A stretch of DNA of 64,000 bases from Pseudomonas abietaniphila (GCF_900100795.1 NZ_FNCO01000016.1:1-64000); one strand, 5' to 3'. Shown: positions 15,957 to 25,889, numbered from the stretch's first letter. The notes: generated by a model not told the origin, from the letters alone. Program-made: numbers and translations.

Positions 15957-18900
15957 TCATCGGAACAACCGGTCGCGGACCTGCAGCATCATTCCGGCAT
16001 CCAGCTCGCCCCAGTACTGCGGTTTGCCTGCGATGATCGCGGCGATAGGGACGCCGTCGCGGTACACCAGTCGGTTGCCGACCACCGCTGCCACTTTCGC
16101 GCCGGGGAGCAACGTCCCGGCGAGATTCAGCGGGTCGACACCGCTGACGCCAATCAGGCTGCCGTCCAGCGGGCGTTTGCGCACGTCCCGCAGCACAGGG
16201 ATCGCCTCGGGCAGCGCAAATTGCTCACCGGCCAGACCTGCAACGAAGCGCCCGCCCCGAATCTCGCCACGTGCTTCCAGTCGATGAAACGTCCTGAGCA
16301 GCTCACGCCAACTGGGGAGCCAGTCGGCTTCACGCTCCAGCAATCGCCAGAAAACCACGCCATAGCGGCGTAGTAGCGTCATGGCGATGTGCTCAAGCGT
16401 GTCATTGTCGAGTCGTTGTTGTGGTGCAGATGATGCCTTGGCCGGGGCGCGACGCAGCAACGCCCAGCGTCCGGCATCGTCCATTCCGCCGATAAATGCA
16501 CCACGATTGCGTCGGCTGGTGTGCGCCGCGCGCTTGCTGGCGGGCGTGACCAGTGCCCGCAGTCCGGCGAAACTGTCGGCGTTTACCAAGCCTGCGCCAA
16601 CCAATTCCTGCAGTGCGTTCTCAAGCTCTGTGCGCAACAGATGCGCCTCGGAAGTCAGTTCGTCGAAGAACATCGCGCCGTGGTCCGACAGCACTTCATA
16701 CACCCTCTGCGCGCGCAACGACAGTTCGGTCGGCGCGGGCTGCTCGGTCAGACCGCTCCACAACCGCACCTGTGGGCGCGGCAGCAGCACAATCGGCGTA
16801 CTGCGCAATGCAGCGCTGCCGATCTTGTTGCGACTGGTCAGACGCATCCACACCACCTTGCCGGACCGACACAGGTCATCCAGCCAGCTCTGGGAATAAT
16901 CCTTCAAGCGGGCCGGAAGAATCTCGCTGTCCCAAGCGCCCGCTGCCGCAGAATACCCTTCGAGCTGATCGACCACTTCGGGCAGCGCTGCTTTGCCCTG
17001 GCTCTGGGTCGACATGGAAAGGTGTTGCCAGTCGAACAAAAAGCGCATGAAGTCCTGCAACGAAACAGGCTCGATTTCCCGCCTCAGGCGTTTGACCGTG
17101 TAGCGATGAATACGCGACAGCAAATGCCGCTCGCACCACTGTTCCTCGCTGACGCCGGGGCTGAAGCGTCCACGCAGCACATAGCCTTCGTTTTCCAGTT
17201 GCGCCAACGCCTGAGTGACGTTGCCCGGCGACAAGGCCAACGGTTCGGCGATGGCCGACAACACCATCGGCCCGAACCCGCTCAGGCGCGCGCGAACCAT
17301 CTCGACGCGGGCATCGTCCTCGTTCCACGCTTCATCGAATCCTGCCAACGCCGCCAGCGGCGGGTGCATTTCGGCGGTGGGGTACAGCGCTTGCAGACAC
17401 GTCAGCCGCTCCAGCGCAATCCACAGCGCCTGATCGGGCGTGACCTGCAGGCGGGTCGCGCGACCAGAGCGGGCCAGGCTTTCCAGCCATTTCATCCAGT
17501 CACGCTGATCCCGGGCTTCCGCGCCGCTCACGCAACCCAGGCTCATCAAGGCTTCGTGCATCTCGTCCAGGTTCTGGGGCTGCGGCCAGGCTTCTTCGCT
17601 GACCGCGACAATCGCGTCGGCGTCGAGCGCGCCCAGATCGTCGGCAGACTCCGGGTCGCTCCAGCGTCGATTGAGGACGGCTTGGGTGCGTCGTTCTTCC
17701 AGAGGCGCGTCGTCCAGAAACGCGTAGGGCTTGGCGTTGAGAATTTCGGCCGCGAGTGGCGAGGGGGCGGGGAGGTCACGACTGATCAGCCGCACGTCAC
17801 CTTTTTCCATGCGGCGCAGCAAAGACAGCCAGCCCTCAGCGTCCATGGCTTCGTGCAGGCAGTCGTCGAGGGTTTGCTCAACCAGCGGATGCTCTGGAAC
17901 TTCACGCTCGCCGACCAGGTTTTCCAGGCAGGCGATCTGATCGGGAAACACCGTGGCGATCAGGTCTTCGCTCTTCATGCGCTGCAGCTGCGGCGCGACT
18001 TTGCGACCGCCCGCATAACGAGGCAGGGCCAGCGCGACTCCGGCGTTCCAGCGCCAGCGCACGCCAAACAAAGGCGCCTCGAGCACGGCCTGAATCAACA
18101 GGTGCTCGGCGGTGTTTGAATGGAGGTAGCACCAGACGTCGTCCAGCGCAAAGCTGTGGGTGGTGGAAAGCGACAGCACGATGGCGTCTTCGCTGGCGGC
18201 GGCCTGCAATTCGAAATTGAATGTGCGACAGAAGCGTTTGCGCAGCGCCAACCCCCAGGCTCGGTTAATCCGGCTGCCGAAGGGCGTATGGATGACCAAT
18301 TGGGTGCCGCCGGACTCATCGAAGAAGCGCTCCATCACCAGCGTGTCCTGGGACGGCAAGGCGCCGAGCGCCGAGTGGGCGCGGGCGAGGTAATCGACGA
18401 TCTGTTCGGCGCTGGCGGCGTCCAGCCCGAGCGTACTCATCAACCAGTCGCTGCACGGTCTTAGGTTGCCGGGATGCGCCGCGAGCTGCTGATCAATGTC
18501 GGCCTGCAGGCGCGCGACGGCAAAAGAAAGCTCATTGCTGCGCCCGGGCGCTTCACCCAGCCAGAACGGAATATTGGGCGGCACACCTTGGGCGTCTTCG
18601 ACCCGCACGCGCCCGGCTTCGATTCGCAGGATCCGATAAGACGTGTTGCCGAGCTGAAAGATATCGCCGGCGATGCTTTCGACGGCGAAGTCCTCGTTGA
18701 CCGTGCCGATGTTCAGCGCCTGCGGCTCAAGGATCACGCTGTAATCGGCATTGTCCGGAATCGTCCCGCCGCTGGTGACCGCTGTCAGCTTGCTGCCGCG
18801 TCGCCCTCGCAACGTGCGGGTCACGGCGTCGCGATGCAGGTAAGCCGCGCGCACGCCCTGACGACCGCTGTAGCCTTCGGCGAGCATGCCCAGCAGCGCC

Positions 18901-20273
18901 TGATAATGGCCTTCGTCGACCTCTGCGTAGGGCGATGCCTGGCGGAACATCTCCAGCAACGCTTGCTCTTCCCATTCCCGGCAGCTGACCTCGGCAATGA
19001 TTTGCTGCGCCAGCACATCCAGCGGCGCCTTGGGAATCTGCAGGATGTCGAGCTCGCCACGTCGCACACAATCGAGCAGGGCGGCGCACTCGATCAGATC
19101 ATCGCGAGAAACAGCAAACAACCGGCCTTTTGGCGTGCCGCCGACCTGATGCCCGGAACGTCCTACGCGTTGAAGGAATGAAGCGATGGAACGCGGCGAA
19201 CTGATCTGACAGACAAGATCGACGTCGCCGATGTCGATCCCCAGTTCCAGCGACGCGGTCGCAATCAACACCTGCAGATCGCCACGCTTGAGCCGTTGTT
19301 CGACGTCCAGGCGCTGCTCCTTGGCGAGGCTGCCGTGGTGCGCGGCGACGGCTTCCTTGCCGAGACGATCGCTCAAATGGCGGGCCATGCGTTCGGCCAG
19401 GCGCCGCGTATTAACGAAGATCAATGTGGTGCGATGCTCGCGCGCCAGGTCGGCGAGGCGGTCGTAAACCAGCTGCCAGACATCGTTGGCCATCACGGCG
19501 GTCAGCGGCACGGGAGGTACTTCGATGGCCAGATCGCGAGGGCGCGCGTGGCCGATGTCGACGATGGCGCAGGGGCGTGTGACCGCATCGCTGCCGACCA
19601 GAAAGCGTGAGACGCGTTCGATGGGTTTCTGGGTGGCCGACAGTCCGATGCGCAGCAGTGGCTTTTCGCACAGCGCCTGCAAGCGCTCAAGGCTCAATGC
19701 CAGGTGGCTGCCGCGCTTGCTGGCCGCGATGGCGTGAATCTCGTCGATGATCACGGTTTGCGTATTCGACAGCATGCGGCGGCCGGAATCCGAGCCCAGC
19801 AGCACGTACAGTGATTCGGGCGTGGTCACCAGAATGTGCGGCGCGGTCTTGCGCATGGCCGTGCGTTCTTTCTGCTGGGTGTCGCCGGTGCGCACGGCGG
19901 TGCTGATGCGCAGCTCGGGAAGGCCCTGACCCATGAGCTGTTCAGTGATGCCGGCCAGCGGGTTTTGCAGGTTGATCTGGATGTCGTTGGACAGCGCCTT
20001 GAGGGGCGAGACATAGACCACGAAGGTTTGGTCCGGCAACTGTCCGCCGGCTTCCAGGCCCTGGTGAACCAGATCGTCGATCACTGCCAGGAACGCCGTC
20101 AGGGTTTTGCCCGAGCCGGTGGGCGCTGCGATCAGCGTGGACTGCCGCCTTTTTATCAACGGCCACGCTTGGGCCTGGGCCGCCGTGACGGCCGGAAATG
20201 TGGCGCGAAACCAGGCACTGACGGCAGGGTGGAAGGCGTCGAGCACGGGGTCAGAAGCATGGGATACATTCAT
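15957..20273 (-). CDS. lhr: Large ATP-dependent helicase Lhr
   Basis: 1438 aa. Walker A APTGSGKT, the DEIH box (VIIDEIHAIAASKRGSHLALSLERL), SATQKP and the C-terminal motif VGRSGHQVGG identify a superfamily 2 helicase. The winged-helix and long C-terminal extension match the full-length bacterial Lhr type (about 1500 residues). Lhr unwinds DNA and RNA:DNA hybrids and is linked to DNA repair. ATG 20273 is chosen: the open frame extends to 20441, but that part is translated REP sequence and is not coding. Convergent with ybiO and divergent from the RmlD-like gene. Confidence 0.92.
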   Translation of the reverse strand: MNVSHASDPVLDAFHPAVSAWFRATFPAVTAAQAQAWPLIKRRQSTLIAAPTGSGKTLTAFLAVIDDLVHQGLEAGGQLPDQTFVVYVSPLKALSNDIQINLQNPLAGITEQLMGQGLPELRISTAVRTGDTQQKERTAMRKTAPHILVTTPESLYVLLGSDSGRRMLSNTQTVIIDEIHAIAASKRGSHLALSLERLQALCEKPLLRIGLSATQKPIERVSRFLVGSDAVTRPCAIVDIGHARPRDLAIEVPPVPLTAVMANDVWQLVYDRLADLAREHRTTLIFVNTRRLAERMARHLSDRLGKEAVAAHHGSLAKEQRLDVEQRLKRGDLQVLIATASLELGIDIGDVDLVCQISSPRSIASFLQRVGRSGHQVGGTPKGRLFAVSRDDLIECAALLDCVRRGELDILQIPKAPLDVLAQQIIAEVSCREWEEQALLEMFRQASPYAEVDEGHYQALLGMLAEGYSGRQGVRAAYLHRDAVTRTLRGRRGSKLTAVTSGGTIPDNADYSVILEPQALNIGTVNEDFAVESIAGDIFQLGNTSYRILRIEAGRVRVEDAQGVPPNIPFWLGEAPGRSNELSFAVARLQADIDQQLAAHPGNLRPCSDWLMSTLGLDAASAEQIVDYLARAHSALGALPSQDTLVMERFFDESGGTQLVIHTPFGSRINRAWGLALRKRFCRTFNFELQAAASEDAIVLSLSTTHSFALDDVWCYLHSNTAEHLLIQAVLEAPLFGVRWRWNAGVALALPRYAGGRKVAPQLQRMKSEDLIATVFPDQIACLENLVGEREVPEHPLVEQTLDDCLHEAMDAEGWLSLLRRMEKGDVRLISRDLPAPSPLAAEILNAKPYAFLDDAPLEERRTQAVLNRRWSDPESADDLGALDADAIVAVSEEAWPQPQNLDEMHEALMSLGCVSGAEARDQRDWMKWLESLARSGRATRLQVTPDQALWIALERLTCLQALYPTAEMHPPLAALAGFDEAWNEDDARVEMVRARLSGFGPMVLSAIAEPLALSPGNVTQALAQLENEGYVLRGRFSPGVSEEQWCERHLLSRIHRYTVKRLRREIEPVSLQDFMRFLFDWQHLSMSTQSQGKAALPEVVDQLEGYSAAAGAWDSEILPARLKDYSQSWLDDLCRSGKVVWMRLTSRNKIGSAALRSTPIVLLPRPQVRLWSGLTEQPAPTELSLRAQRVYEVLSDHGAMFFDELTSEAHLLRTELENALQELVGAGLVNADSFAGLRALVTPASKRAAHTSRRNRGAFIGGMDDAGRWALLRRAPAKASSAPQQRLDNDTLEHIAMTLLRRYGVVFWRLLEREADWLPSWRELLRTFHRLEARGEIRGGRFVAGLAGEQFALPEAIPVLRDVRKRPLDGSLIGVSGVDPLNLAGTLLPGAKVAAVVGNRLVYRDGVPIAAIIAGKPQYWGELDAGMMLQVRDRLFR

Positions 20274-20344
20274 GGGTGAATTTATGCGGGCGCTGGCGGG
20301 CGGATGCAAGGGCCGGTGATCGGGGACGGCTCGAGGGCGGTTTT

Positions 20345-20433
20345 TACAGGAGCGCGCTTGCCCGCGATTGCGCGAGATCAGTCGCCTCAATGTCGGCTGA
20401 CATTTCCTCATCGCGGGCAGGCGCGCTCCTACA
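20345..20433. repeat. REP inverted pair
   Basis: Two facing Pseudomonas REP units (AGGAGCGCGCTTGCCCGCGA and its reverse complement) with about 40 bases between, in the lhr / RmlD-like divergent intergenic region. Confidence 0.9.
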
Positions 20434-20531
20434 ATGGGCATCGACTGCCACCTGTTGGGACTTATCCACCGACGTGTTATGTTTGCGAGCGTTTTTCACC
20501 TATTTTTTCTAAGACTGAGCCTGCTGACTCT

Positions 20532-21416
20532 ATGCGAATGCGCCTTATGCTGTTGGGCGGCGGGAATGCCCTTGGGCAGGCGTTGATTCGTCTGGGTGCC
20601 GAGGAGGACATTGGATTCCTCGCACCGCGTCCACCGCAAGACGGTTGGGATGCGGCAAGCCTGACGCAACTGCTCGATGACACCCGCCCGGATGCCTTGA
20701 TCAACCTTGCTTATTACTTCGACTGGTTTCAGGCGGGGAGCGTAAGTGCAGAGAGGTTGAACACCCAGGAACGCTCCGTAGAGCGTCTTGCCGAGCTGTG
20801 CCAGCACCACAACATCGTTCTGGTTCAACCTTCCAGTTATCGCGTGTTCGATGGCTCGCGGGCGACCGCCTACAGCGAGAAAGACGAACCCGTGCCGCTG
20901 GGGTCGCGTGGCCAGGCGCTCTGGCGTATCGAACAAAGCGTGCGTGCGACCTGCCCGCAACATGTGCTGTTGCGCTTCGGCTGGTTGCTCGACGACAGTG
21001 CCGACGGTGTGCTGGGGCGGTTTCTGACCCGCGCCGAATCGCCCGATGAGTTGCTTCTGGCCGATGACCGTCGCGGCAATCCGACGCCGGTGGATGATGC
21101 GGCGCGCGTGATCATTTCGGTGCTCAAGCAGCTGGATTGCGCAGCGCCGCTGTGGGGCACGTATCACTACGCCGGCCACGAGGCGACCACGCCGCTGGCG
21201 CTCGGTCAGGCCATCCTCACCGAGGCACGCCTGATGCGTCCTCTGGCGATCGAGGCACCGACCGCTCAGGCCCACGCCGCGAGCCCGGATGTCGCCGAAG
21301 AGCCGCAGAACGCCGTGCTGGCCTGCAAGAAAATCCTTCACACCTTTGGTATCAAGCCTCGCGCATGGCGTGCCGGTTTGCCCAGCTTATTGGACCGCTA
21401 CTACCGTCATGTCTGA
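20532..21416 (+). CDS. RmlD-like sugar nucleotide-binding protein
   Basis: 294 aa. The N-terminus MRLMLLGGGNALGQALIRLG is an NAD(P) Rossmann loop, and the body follows the dTDP-4-dehydrorhamnose reductase order (DDTRPDALINLAYY, then LVQPSSYRVFDG). The catalytic YxxxK found after that block in RmlD is replaced by GSRGQALWRIEQ, with neither Tyr nor Lys, so a reductase activity is doubtful. It overlaps the next gene by 8 bases. The pair matches the two genes next to oprG in P. aeruginosa (PA4069/PA4068). ATG 20538 is an alternative start. Confidence 0.82.
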   Translation: MRMRLMLLGGGNALGQALIRLGAEEDIGFLAPRPPQDGWDAASLTQLLDDTRPDALINLAYYFDWFQAGSVSAERLNTQERSVERLAELCQHHNIVLVQPSSYRVFDGSRATAYSEKDEPVPLGSRGQALWRIEQSVRATCPQHVLLRFGWLLDDSADGVLGRFLTRAESPDELLLADDRRGNPTPVDDAARVIISVLKQLDCAAPLWGTYHYAGHEATTPLALGQAILTEARLMRPLAIEAPTAQAHAASPDVAEEPQNAVLACKKILHTFGIKPRAWRAGLPSLLDRYYRHV

Positions 21417-22338
21417 TGCTCCTGTCCTCATCACCGGCGGCGCCGGTTTCATTGGCTCGCACCTGGTCGACGCCTTGCTCGCCAAGGGGTACGCGGTGCG
21501 CGTGCTCGACGATCTGTCCACCGGCAAGCGCAGCAATCTGCCGCTGGACAATCCTCGGGTCGAGCTGATCGAAGGTGACGTTGCCGATGCTGCACTGGTC
21601 GCGCGCGCCGCAGCAGGGTGTCAGGCCGTTGCGCATCTGGCGGCGGTGGCCTCTGTGCAGGCGTCGGTGGACGATCCGGTGAGAACCCATCAGAGCAATT
21701 TCATCGGCACGTTGAACGTCTGCGAGGCCATGCGCCAGGCCGGTATCAAGCGCGTGGTGTTTGCCTCGAGCGCAGCGGTGTACGGCAATAATGGCGAAGG
21801 TGAAGCCATCACCGAAGACACGCCCAAAGCCCCGCTGACGCCGTACGCGTCAGACAAGCTGGCCAGCGAACACTATCTCGACTTCTACCGTCGTCAGCAT
21901 GGTCTGGAGCCTGTCGTGTTTCGCTTCTTCAATATCTTCGGGCCACGGCAGGACCCATCCTCGCCGTACTCGGGCGTGATCAGCATCTTCGCTGAGCGGG
22001 CCGAGAAAGGCGTGCCTATTTCAGTGTTTGGTGACGGCGAGCAGACGCGAGACTTTTTCTACGTCGAAGACCTGGTCGATCTCGTGGTGCAGGGTTTCGA
22101 ACTGCCTGAAGTGGCAGAGGGCGCGGTCAACGTAGGCTTGAATGCGACCACCTCGCTGAACGAGCTGCTGGCGGCGTTTGAGCAGGTGGTGGGCAGTCTT
22201 CCGACGGTGACCTACCTGGCCGCGCGGTCGGGTGACATCAAGCACTCTCGCGCCAACAATGAGCGTCTGCTGCAGCGCTTCAAGGTGCCGACGCCGACGC
22301 CGCTGAAGGTCGGGCTGGCGCGTTTGATGGGGCACTAA
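21409..22338 (+). CDS. NAD-dependent sugar-nucleotide epimerase/dehydratase
   Basis: 309 aa. ITGGAGFIGSHLVDALLAKG is the nucleotide-binding loop, and YASDKLASEHY holds the catalytic YxxxK of extended SDR enzymes, with ASSAAVYG upstream as the Ser block. The chain ends with GDIKHSRANNERLLQRF, the usual substrate-binding tail of the UDP-glucose 4-epimerase-like group. The ATG overlaps the previous stop, so it is translationally coupled. It probably acts on a UDP- or dTDP-hexose; the exact reaction is not readable from sequence. Confidence 0.9.
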   Translation: MSDAPVLITGGAGFIGSHLVDALLAKGYAVRVLDDLSTGKRSNLPLDNPRVELIEGDVADAALVARAAAGCQAVAHLAAVASVQASVDDPVRTHQSNFIGTLNVCEAMRQAGIKRVVFASSAAVYGNNGEGEAITEDTPKAPLTPYASDKLASEHYLDFYRRQHGLEPVVFRFFNIFGPRQDPSSPYSGVISIFAERAEKGVPISVFGDGEQTRDFFYVEDLVDLVVQGFELPEVAEGAVNVGLNATTSLNELLAAFEQVVGSLPTVTYLAARSGDIKHSRANNERLLQRFKVPTPTPLKVGLARLMGH

Positions 22339-22344
22339 ACGACT

Positions 22345-22428
22345 GCAGGAGCGCGCCTGCCCGCGATCGGGACAACGCGGTGGTTAAGTCACACCACGTC
22401 GTTCCAATCGCGGGCAAGCGCGCTCCTG
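22345..22428. repeat. REP inverted pair
   Basis: Facing GCAGGAGCGCGCCTGCCCGC and reverse-complement units just after the epimerase stop and before the end of oprG. Its position between convergent genes fits the usual REP habit. Confidence 0.88.
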
Positions 22429-22449
22429 AACAAGCGAGTCGTGTCGGGC

Positions 22450-23136
22450 TTAAAACTTGTAACCGAACCCGAGCATGTAGACCCAGGGATCGACGTCAAC
22501 GTTGACCTTGGTGCGCGCCATGGACAGTGCTGACGGACCGTCCAAAGTCGCCTGAGTGTTGATGTCCACATACCAGACAGCGGCGTTGACCATCACGTGG
22601 TCAGTCAGCATGTAGTCCATGCCCACTTGCCCGGCCCAACCCCACGAGTTGTCGATGTGCAGGTCGTTCATGCCTTGGCCTTTTCGGTCGCTGCTCAGGT
22701 TCTCGTCATAGAACCAGGTGTAGTTCACCCCCAGACCGGCATAGGGCTGGAACTTCGAATTTGCCTCCATAGGGTAGTACTGCAGCGATAGCGTTGGCGG
22801 AAGCTGTTTAACGTCAGCCAGCTTGCCGTCCAGACCCGCGCCAAGGCCCTTGATGGCGACCGTGTGCTGGAAAGGCGTTGAGGCCAGTAACTCGACTCCG
22901 ACGTGATCGGTCAACATGTAGGCGAAGGTCAGGCCCAGTTGGGTATCGCTGTCCAGCGTCGCTTTGGTGCCCGGTGCCTTCACGCCGTCGAACTTCAGAT
23001 TGCCGCTGTCTTCATTGGGCGCGGTGGTGGCAGCACCGGCGCGAACGATGATGTCGCCGGCTTGGTGGGCGTGGGCGGCAAGAGGGACAGCGAGTGCGAG
23101 CGCGAGGACCGATGCGCCGAGCAAGGACGTGTTCAT
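22450..23136 (-). CDS. oprG: OmpW-family outer-membrane protein OprG
   Basis: 228 aa. Signal peptide MNTSLLGASVLALALAVPLAAHA, then a small beta barrel typical of OmpW: HQAGDIIVRAGAAT at the mature start, PTLSLQYYPM, PYAGLGVNYTWFYDE and the terminal LGFGYKF ending in Phe. OprG is a channel for small hydrophobic molecules. In P. aeruginosa oprG lies at the same place beside the zinc operon and the epimerase pair. Confidence 0.92.
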   Translation of the reverse strand: MNTSLLGASVLALALAVPLAAHAHQAGDIIVRAGAATTAPNEDSGNLKFDGVKAPGTKATLDSDTQLGLTFAYMLTDHVGVELLASTPFQHTVAIKGLGAGLDGKLADVKQLPPTLSLQYYPMEANSKFQPYAGLGVNYTWFYDENLSSDRKGQGMNDLHIDNSWGWAGQVGMDYMLTDHVMVNAAVWYVDINTQATLDGPSALSMARTKVNVDVDPWVYMLGFGYKF

Positions 23137-23263
23137 GGGGGCTCCGTAAGGGCATAAAAAAGGGATGCCTTATGTTACGAAGCGTCTGGATCGAGGGTTT
23201 TGACCTGGCTCAATGAAATCGGTCGCAATCCTGTGGACTTGATCCTCGCGTGACGAATGTCCT

Positions 23264-23352
23264 TGTGGAGCAAATTCATTCGCGATGGGCCGGCACATTC
23301 CACACATTTTTGGTGGTTGTAGAGACGCATCGCGAATGAATTCGCCCCACAG
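23264..23352. repeat. REP-like inverted pair (second REP class)
   Basis: TGTGGAGCAAATTCATTCGCGA faces TCGCGAATGAATTCGCCCCACA. This is a different REP family from the GCGCGCTTGCC type; its relative appears at 51603. Confidence 0.8.
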
Positions 23353-23376
23353 CGGAATGCGCTAGCCAGGTGATTG

Positions 23377-23901
23377 CTACTGGTCCGGCAGCTCGTACAC
23401 CAGAATCTTGTCGGCCTCCATCTGATACCCGGCGTCGGCCAGTTCGCTGGTCGATGATTTGACTTGCATCGGCCCTTCGATCCAGTACGGCTGGTACAGC
23501 TCATCGACCTTCACGCCAAGCTCGCTCGTGACGTGGACGATCTGATTCGGGGGAGGCGGCGGCACGTGGATGCAGGCGCCGAAATACGGGACCAGCAGAA
23601 ACTCCGTCACCCGGCCTTCTTCGCTGACTTCCAGAGGCACGATGTACCCCGGCAATCTCACCCTTTCCCCATCCAGCGATTTGACCACCGGCGCGTGGGG
23701 CGCCAGCTGATGAGCCGCAGGCGCCGATTCCACCGACAGCGTGTCGGCCATTTGCGACAGGTTGTGGATGGGCGCCGTGATCAGTTTCACCGGCGGCGCA
23801 TCGGGCGGAATCATCTCCTGCCAGGTCAGCACGCGCAGATCCTGCGCCCACAGCGGCGCCGAGAGCACCAGCGACACCATCATCATCCACAGCCTACGCA
23901 T
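23377..23901 (-). CDS. DUF3299 secreted protein of the zinc operon
   Basis: 174 aa from ATG 23901 (an ATG at 23907 is in the same frame). An N-terminal signal peptide ends near PLWAQ. The DUF3299 core has VRLPGYIVPLEVSEEGRVTEFLLVPYFGACIHVPPPPPNQIVHV. Function is unknown; the CIHVPPPPPNQ segment with one Cys and His is highly conserved in the family. It is the last gene of the leftward operon and starts 10 bases after the permease stop. By position it matches P. aeruginosa PA4066, which belongs to a zinc-limitation-induced operon. Confidence 0.88.
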   Translation of the reverse strand: MRRLWMMMVSLVLSAPLWAQDLRVLTWQEMIPPDAPPVKLITAPIHNLSQMADTLSVESAPAAHQLAPHAPVVKSLDGERVRLPGYIVPLEVSEEGRVTEFLLVPYFGACIHVPPPPPNQIVHVTSELGVKVDELYQPYWIEGPMQVKSSTSELADAGYQMEADKILVYELPDQ

Positions 23902-23911
23902 CAACACGTCC

Positions 23912-25177
23912 TCATAACCGGATCGACAGGCCGTCTGCCAGCGATTGACGATACGCCCGCCAGGCGGGTACGACGCCCATCAGCAGCGCGGCACCGAGAA
24001 TGCCGCCCAACAGTGTCCATTCATAAGCGCTCGGCAGCGACAGTGGCAAGTACAAGCCGTAATTCGCCTGCACGTAACCCTGAGCAGCGGCAATGCCGAT
24101 GTAGAGCAACGCCAGCCCGCTGATCGCACCTGCGAGCGCCAGCGCGAAGGCTTCCAGGATCAGCAGGCTGGCGATATGCCAAGGGCGCGCCCCGACCGAA
24201 CGCAAAATCGCCATCTCCCTGCGACGCTCGTTGAGGCTGGTGAGAATCGCCGTCAACATGCCGATCAAACCGGTCAGCACCACGAACAACGAAATCACGA
24301 ACAGCGCTTTCTCTGCCGTGCCCATCAGACTCCAAAGCTCCTGCAATGCAACGCCCGGCAGGATCGCCAGCATCGGTTCGCCCCGGAATTCGTTGATCTC
24401 CCGCTGCAAGGCAAAGGTTGAAATTTTGTTGTTCAGCCCGAGCATGAAGGCCGTGATGGCCGTCGGCGTCAGGTCCATGTTGCGCGCCTGATCAGCCGTG
24501 ATACGCCCGGCGCCCTGGGCCGGCACGCCGTTATGCCAGTCAATGTGGATCGCTTCCATGCCGCCCAGACTGATGTGCAACGTGCGGTCCACCGGCGTGC
24601 CGGTGCGTTTGAGAATGCCGACCACGGTGAACGGCTTGTCGTCGTGCTTGACCAGGCTTACTACCGCCACGCCGTGAGCGAGCACTAGCTTGTCGCCCAG
24701 TTTGTAATGCAGGGCGTCGGCCACTTCGGCGCCCAGCACCACTTCAAATGGGTCGGTGGCGAACGGGCGACCTTCGGCCAGTTCAAGGTGCTGCTGGCGG
24801 CCGTACTGGTAATGCTCGAAATACGATTCGTTGGTGCCCATCACCCGATAGCCGCGATGGCTGTCGCCCAATGAAATCGGGATCGCCCACTTCACCTGCT
24901 TGCTGTTGGCGAAGTGTTCGAAGCTGTCCCAGCGAATGTTGTTGGTGGCGTTGCCGATGCGGAAAACCGAATACAGCAACAGGTTCACCGAGCCTGAGCG
25001 TGCGCCGACGATCAGGTCGGTGCCGCTGATGGTGCTCGCAAAGCTGGCACGGGCTTCGGTGCGTACGCGTTCGACTGCCAGTAGCAGGCAGACCGACAGG
25101 GCAATGGCGAACGCCGTGAGAAACGCGGTAAAGCGGCGGTTGGCAAGGCTGGCCAGCGCCAGGCGCAGAAGATACAT
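23912..25177 (-). CDS. ABC transporter permease, MacB/FtsX type
   Basis: 421 aa from ATG 25177. It has one N-terminal membrane helix (about 15-40), a long periplasmic MacB-PCD-like domain (about 45-275), and three C-terminal helices with the FtsX signature LNERRREMAILRSVGARPWHI. This is the mechanotransmission type of ABC system, not an ordinary importer. The ATG sits 1 base beyond the ATPase stop. The position matches PA4065. It likely works with the ATPase and the two periplasmic zinc-related proteins. Confidence 0.9.
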   Translation of the reverse strand: MYLLRLALASLANRRFTAFLTAFAIALSVCLLLAVERVRTEARASFASTISGTDLIVGARSGSVNLLLYSVFRIGNATNNIRWDSFEHFANSKQVKWAIPISLGDSHRGYRVMGTNESYFEHYQYGRQQHLELAEGRPFATDPFEVVLGAEVADALHYKLGDKLVLAHGVAVVSLVKHDDKPFTVVGILKRTGTPVDRTLHISLGGMEAIHIDWHNGVPAQGAGRITADQARNMDLTPTAITAFMLGLNNKISTFALQREINEFRGEPMLAILPGVALQELWSLMGTAEKALFVISLFVVLTGLIGMLTAILTSLNERRREMAILRSVGARPWHIASLLILEAFALALAGAISGLALLYIGIAAAQGYVQANYGLYLPLSLPSAYEWTLLGGILGAALLMGVVPAWRAYRQSLADGLSIRL

Positions 25178-25178
25178 C

Positions 25179-25889
25179 TCAAACCTCGGTGGCGACGGTG
25201 GCGCGATTGAGCTCGGCCAGCGACAGGTTGCGGTCGAACAGCGGCGCCAGGCTCTGATCGTGACTGACAAACAGCAGGCTGGCACCGGCCTCGCGGCATT
25301 CGGCGAACAGCAGCTGAATGAAGGCCTCACGAGCGTCGGCATCGAGCGCCGATGTGGGTTCGTCAGCGATCACCAGTTCGGGCTGGCCGATCAATGCGCG
25401 AGCGGCGGCGACCCGTTGCTGTTGGCCGATGGACAACGCGTCGGCGCGACGGCTCAACAAATGTGGATCTTTGAGGCCCAAATGCGCGAGCAGCGCCGTC
25501 GCAGCTAGATCAACGCTGCCATGACGCTGTGTCGCTCGTTCTGCGCGCAGTCTGGAGAAATGACAGGGCAACTCCACGTTCTCGCGCACCGACAGAAACG
25601 GCAGCAGGTTGAACTGCTGGAAGATGTAGCCGGTGTGATCGACGCGAAACCGGTCGCGGGCGCCGGCGGACAGTTCTGTCAGCTCCTGGCCCAGCAGGCG
25701 AATGCTGCCCCGATCGGGTTTTTGCACACCGCCCAGAAGACCGAGCAACGTGGTTTTGCCGCTGCCGCTGGGGCCTTTGAGAAACAGGGTTTCGCCCGGC
25801 TCCAGGCGAAACGCCGGGATGTCCAGCAGAGGAGGGTGTCCCGGCCAGGCAAAGCCAAGTCCGGACAGCTCGATAAGTGCTTGAGTCAT
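25179..25889 (-). CDS. ABC transporter ATP-binding protein
   Basis: 236 aa. Walker A GPSGSGKTT (about residues 38-46), the Q loop, signature LSIGQQQRVAAARAL, Walker B LVIADEPTSALD and the H loop SHDQS are all intact, in the LolD/MacB-like subgroup. Its stop is followed by the permease start after 1 base, and it lies 64 bases after the DUF2796 gene. The position matches PA4064. Confidence 0.92.
   Translation of the reverse strand: MTQALIELSGLGFAWPGHPPLLDIPAFRLEPGETLFLKGPSGSGKTTLLGLLGGVQKPDRGSIRLLGQELTELSAGARDRFRVDHTGYIFQQFNLLPFLSVRENVELPCHFSRLRAERATQRHGSVDLAATALLAHLGLKDPHLLSRRADALSIGQQQRVAAARALIGQPELVIADEPTSALDADAREAFIQLLFAECREAGASLLFVSHDQSLAPLFDRNLSLAELNRATVATEV

Noticed and set aside
16521..18119. 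Long plus-strand frame inside lhr
   Set aside because: It is antisense to a complete helicase gene, has no ribosome site and is rich in Arg, His and Gln as expected from an opposite-strand reading of GC-rich DNA.
20274..20441. N-terminal extension of lhr
   Set aside because: The extra 56 codons translate a REP element and follow the divergent intergenic region; ATG 20273 gives the conserved start.
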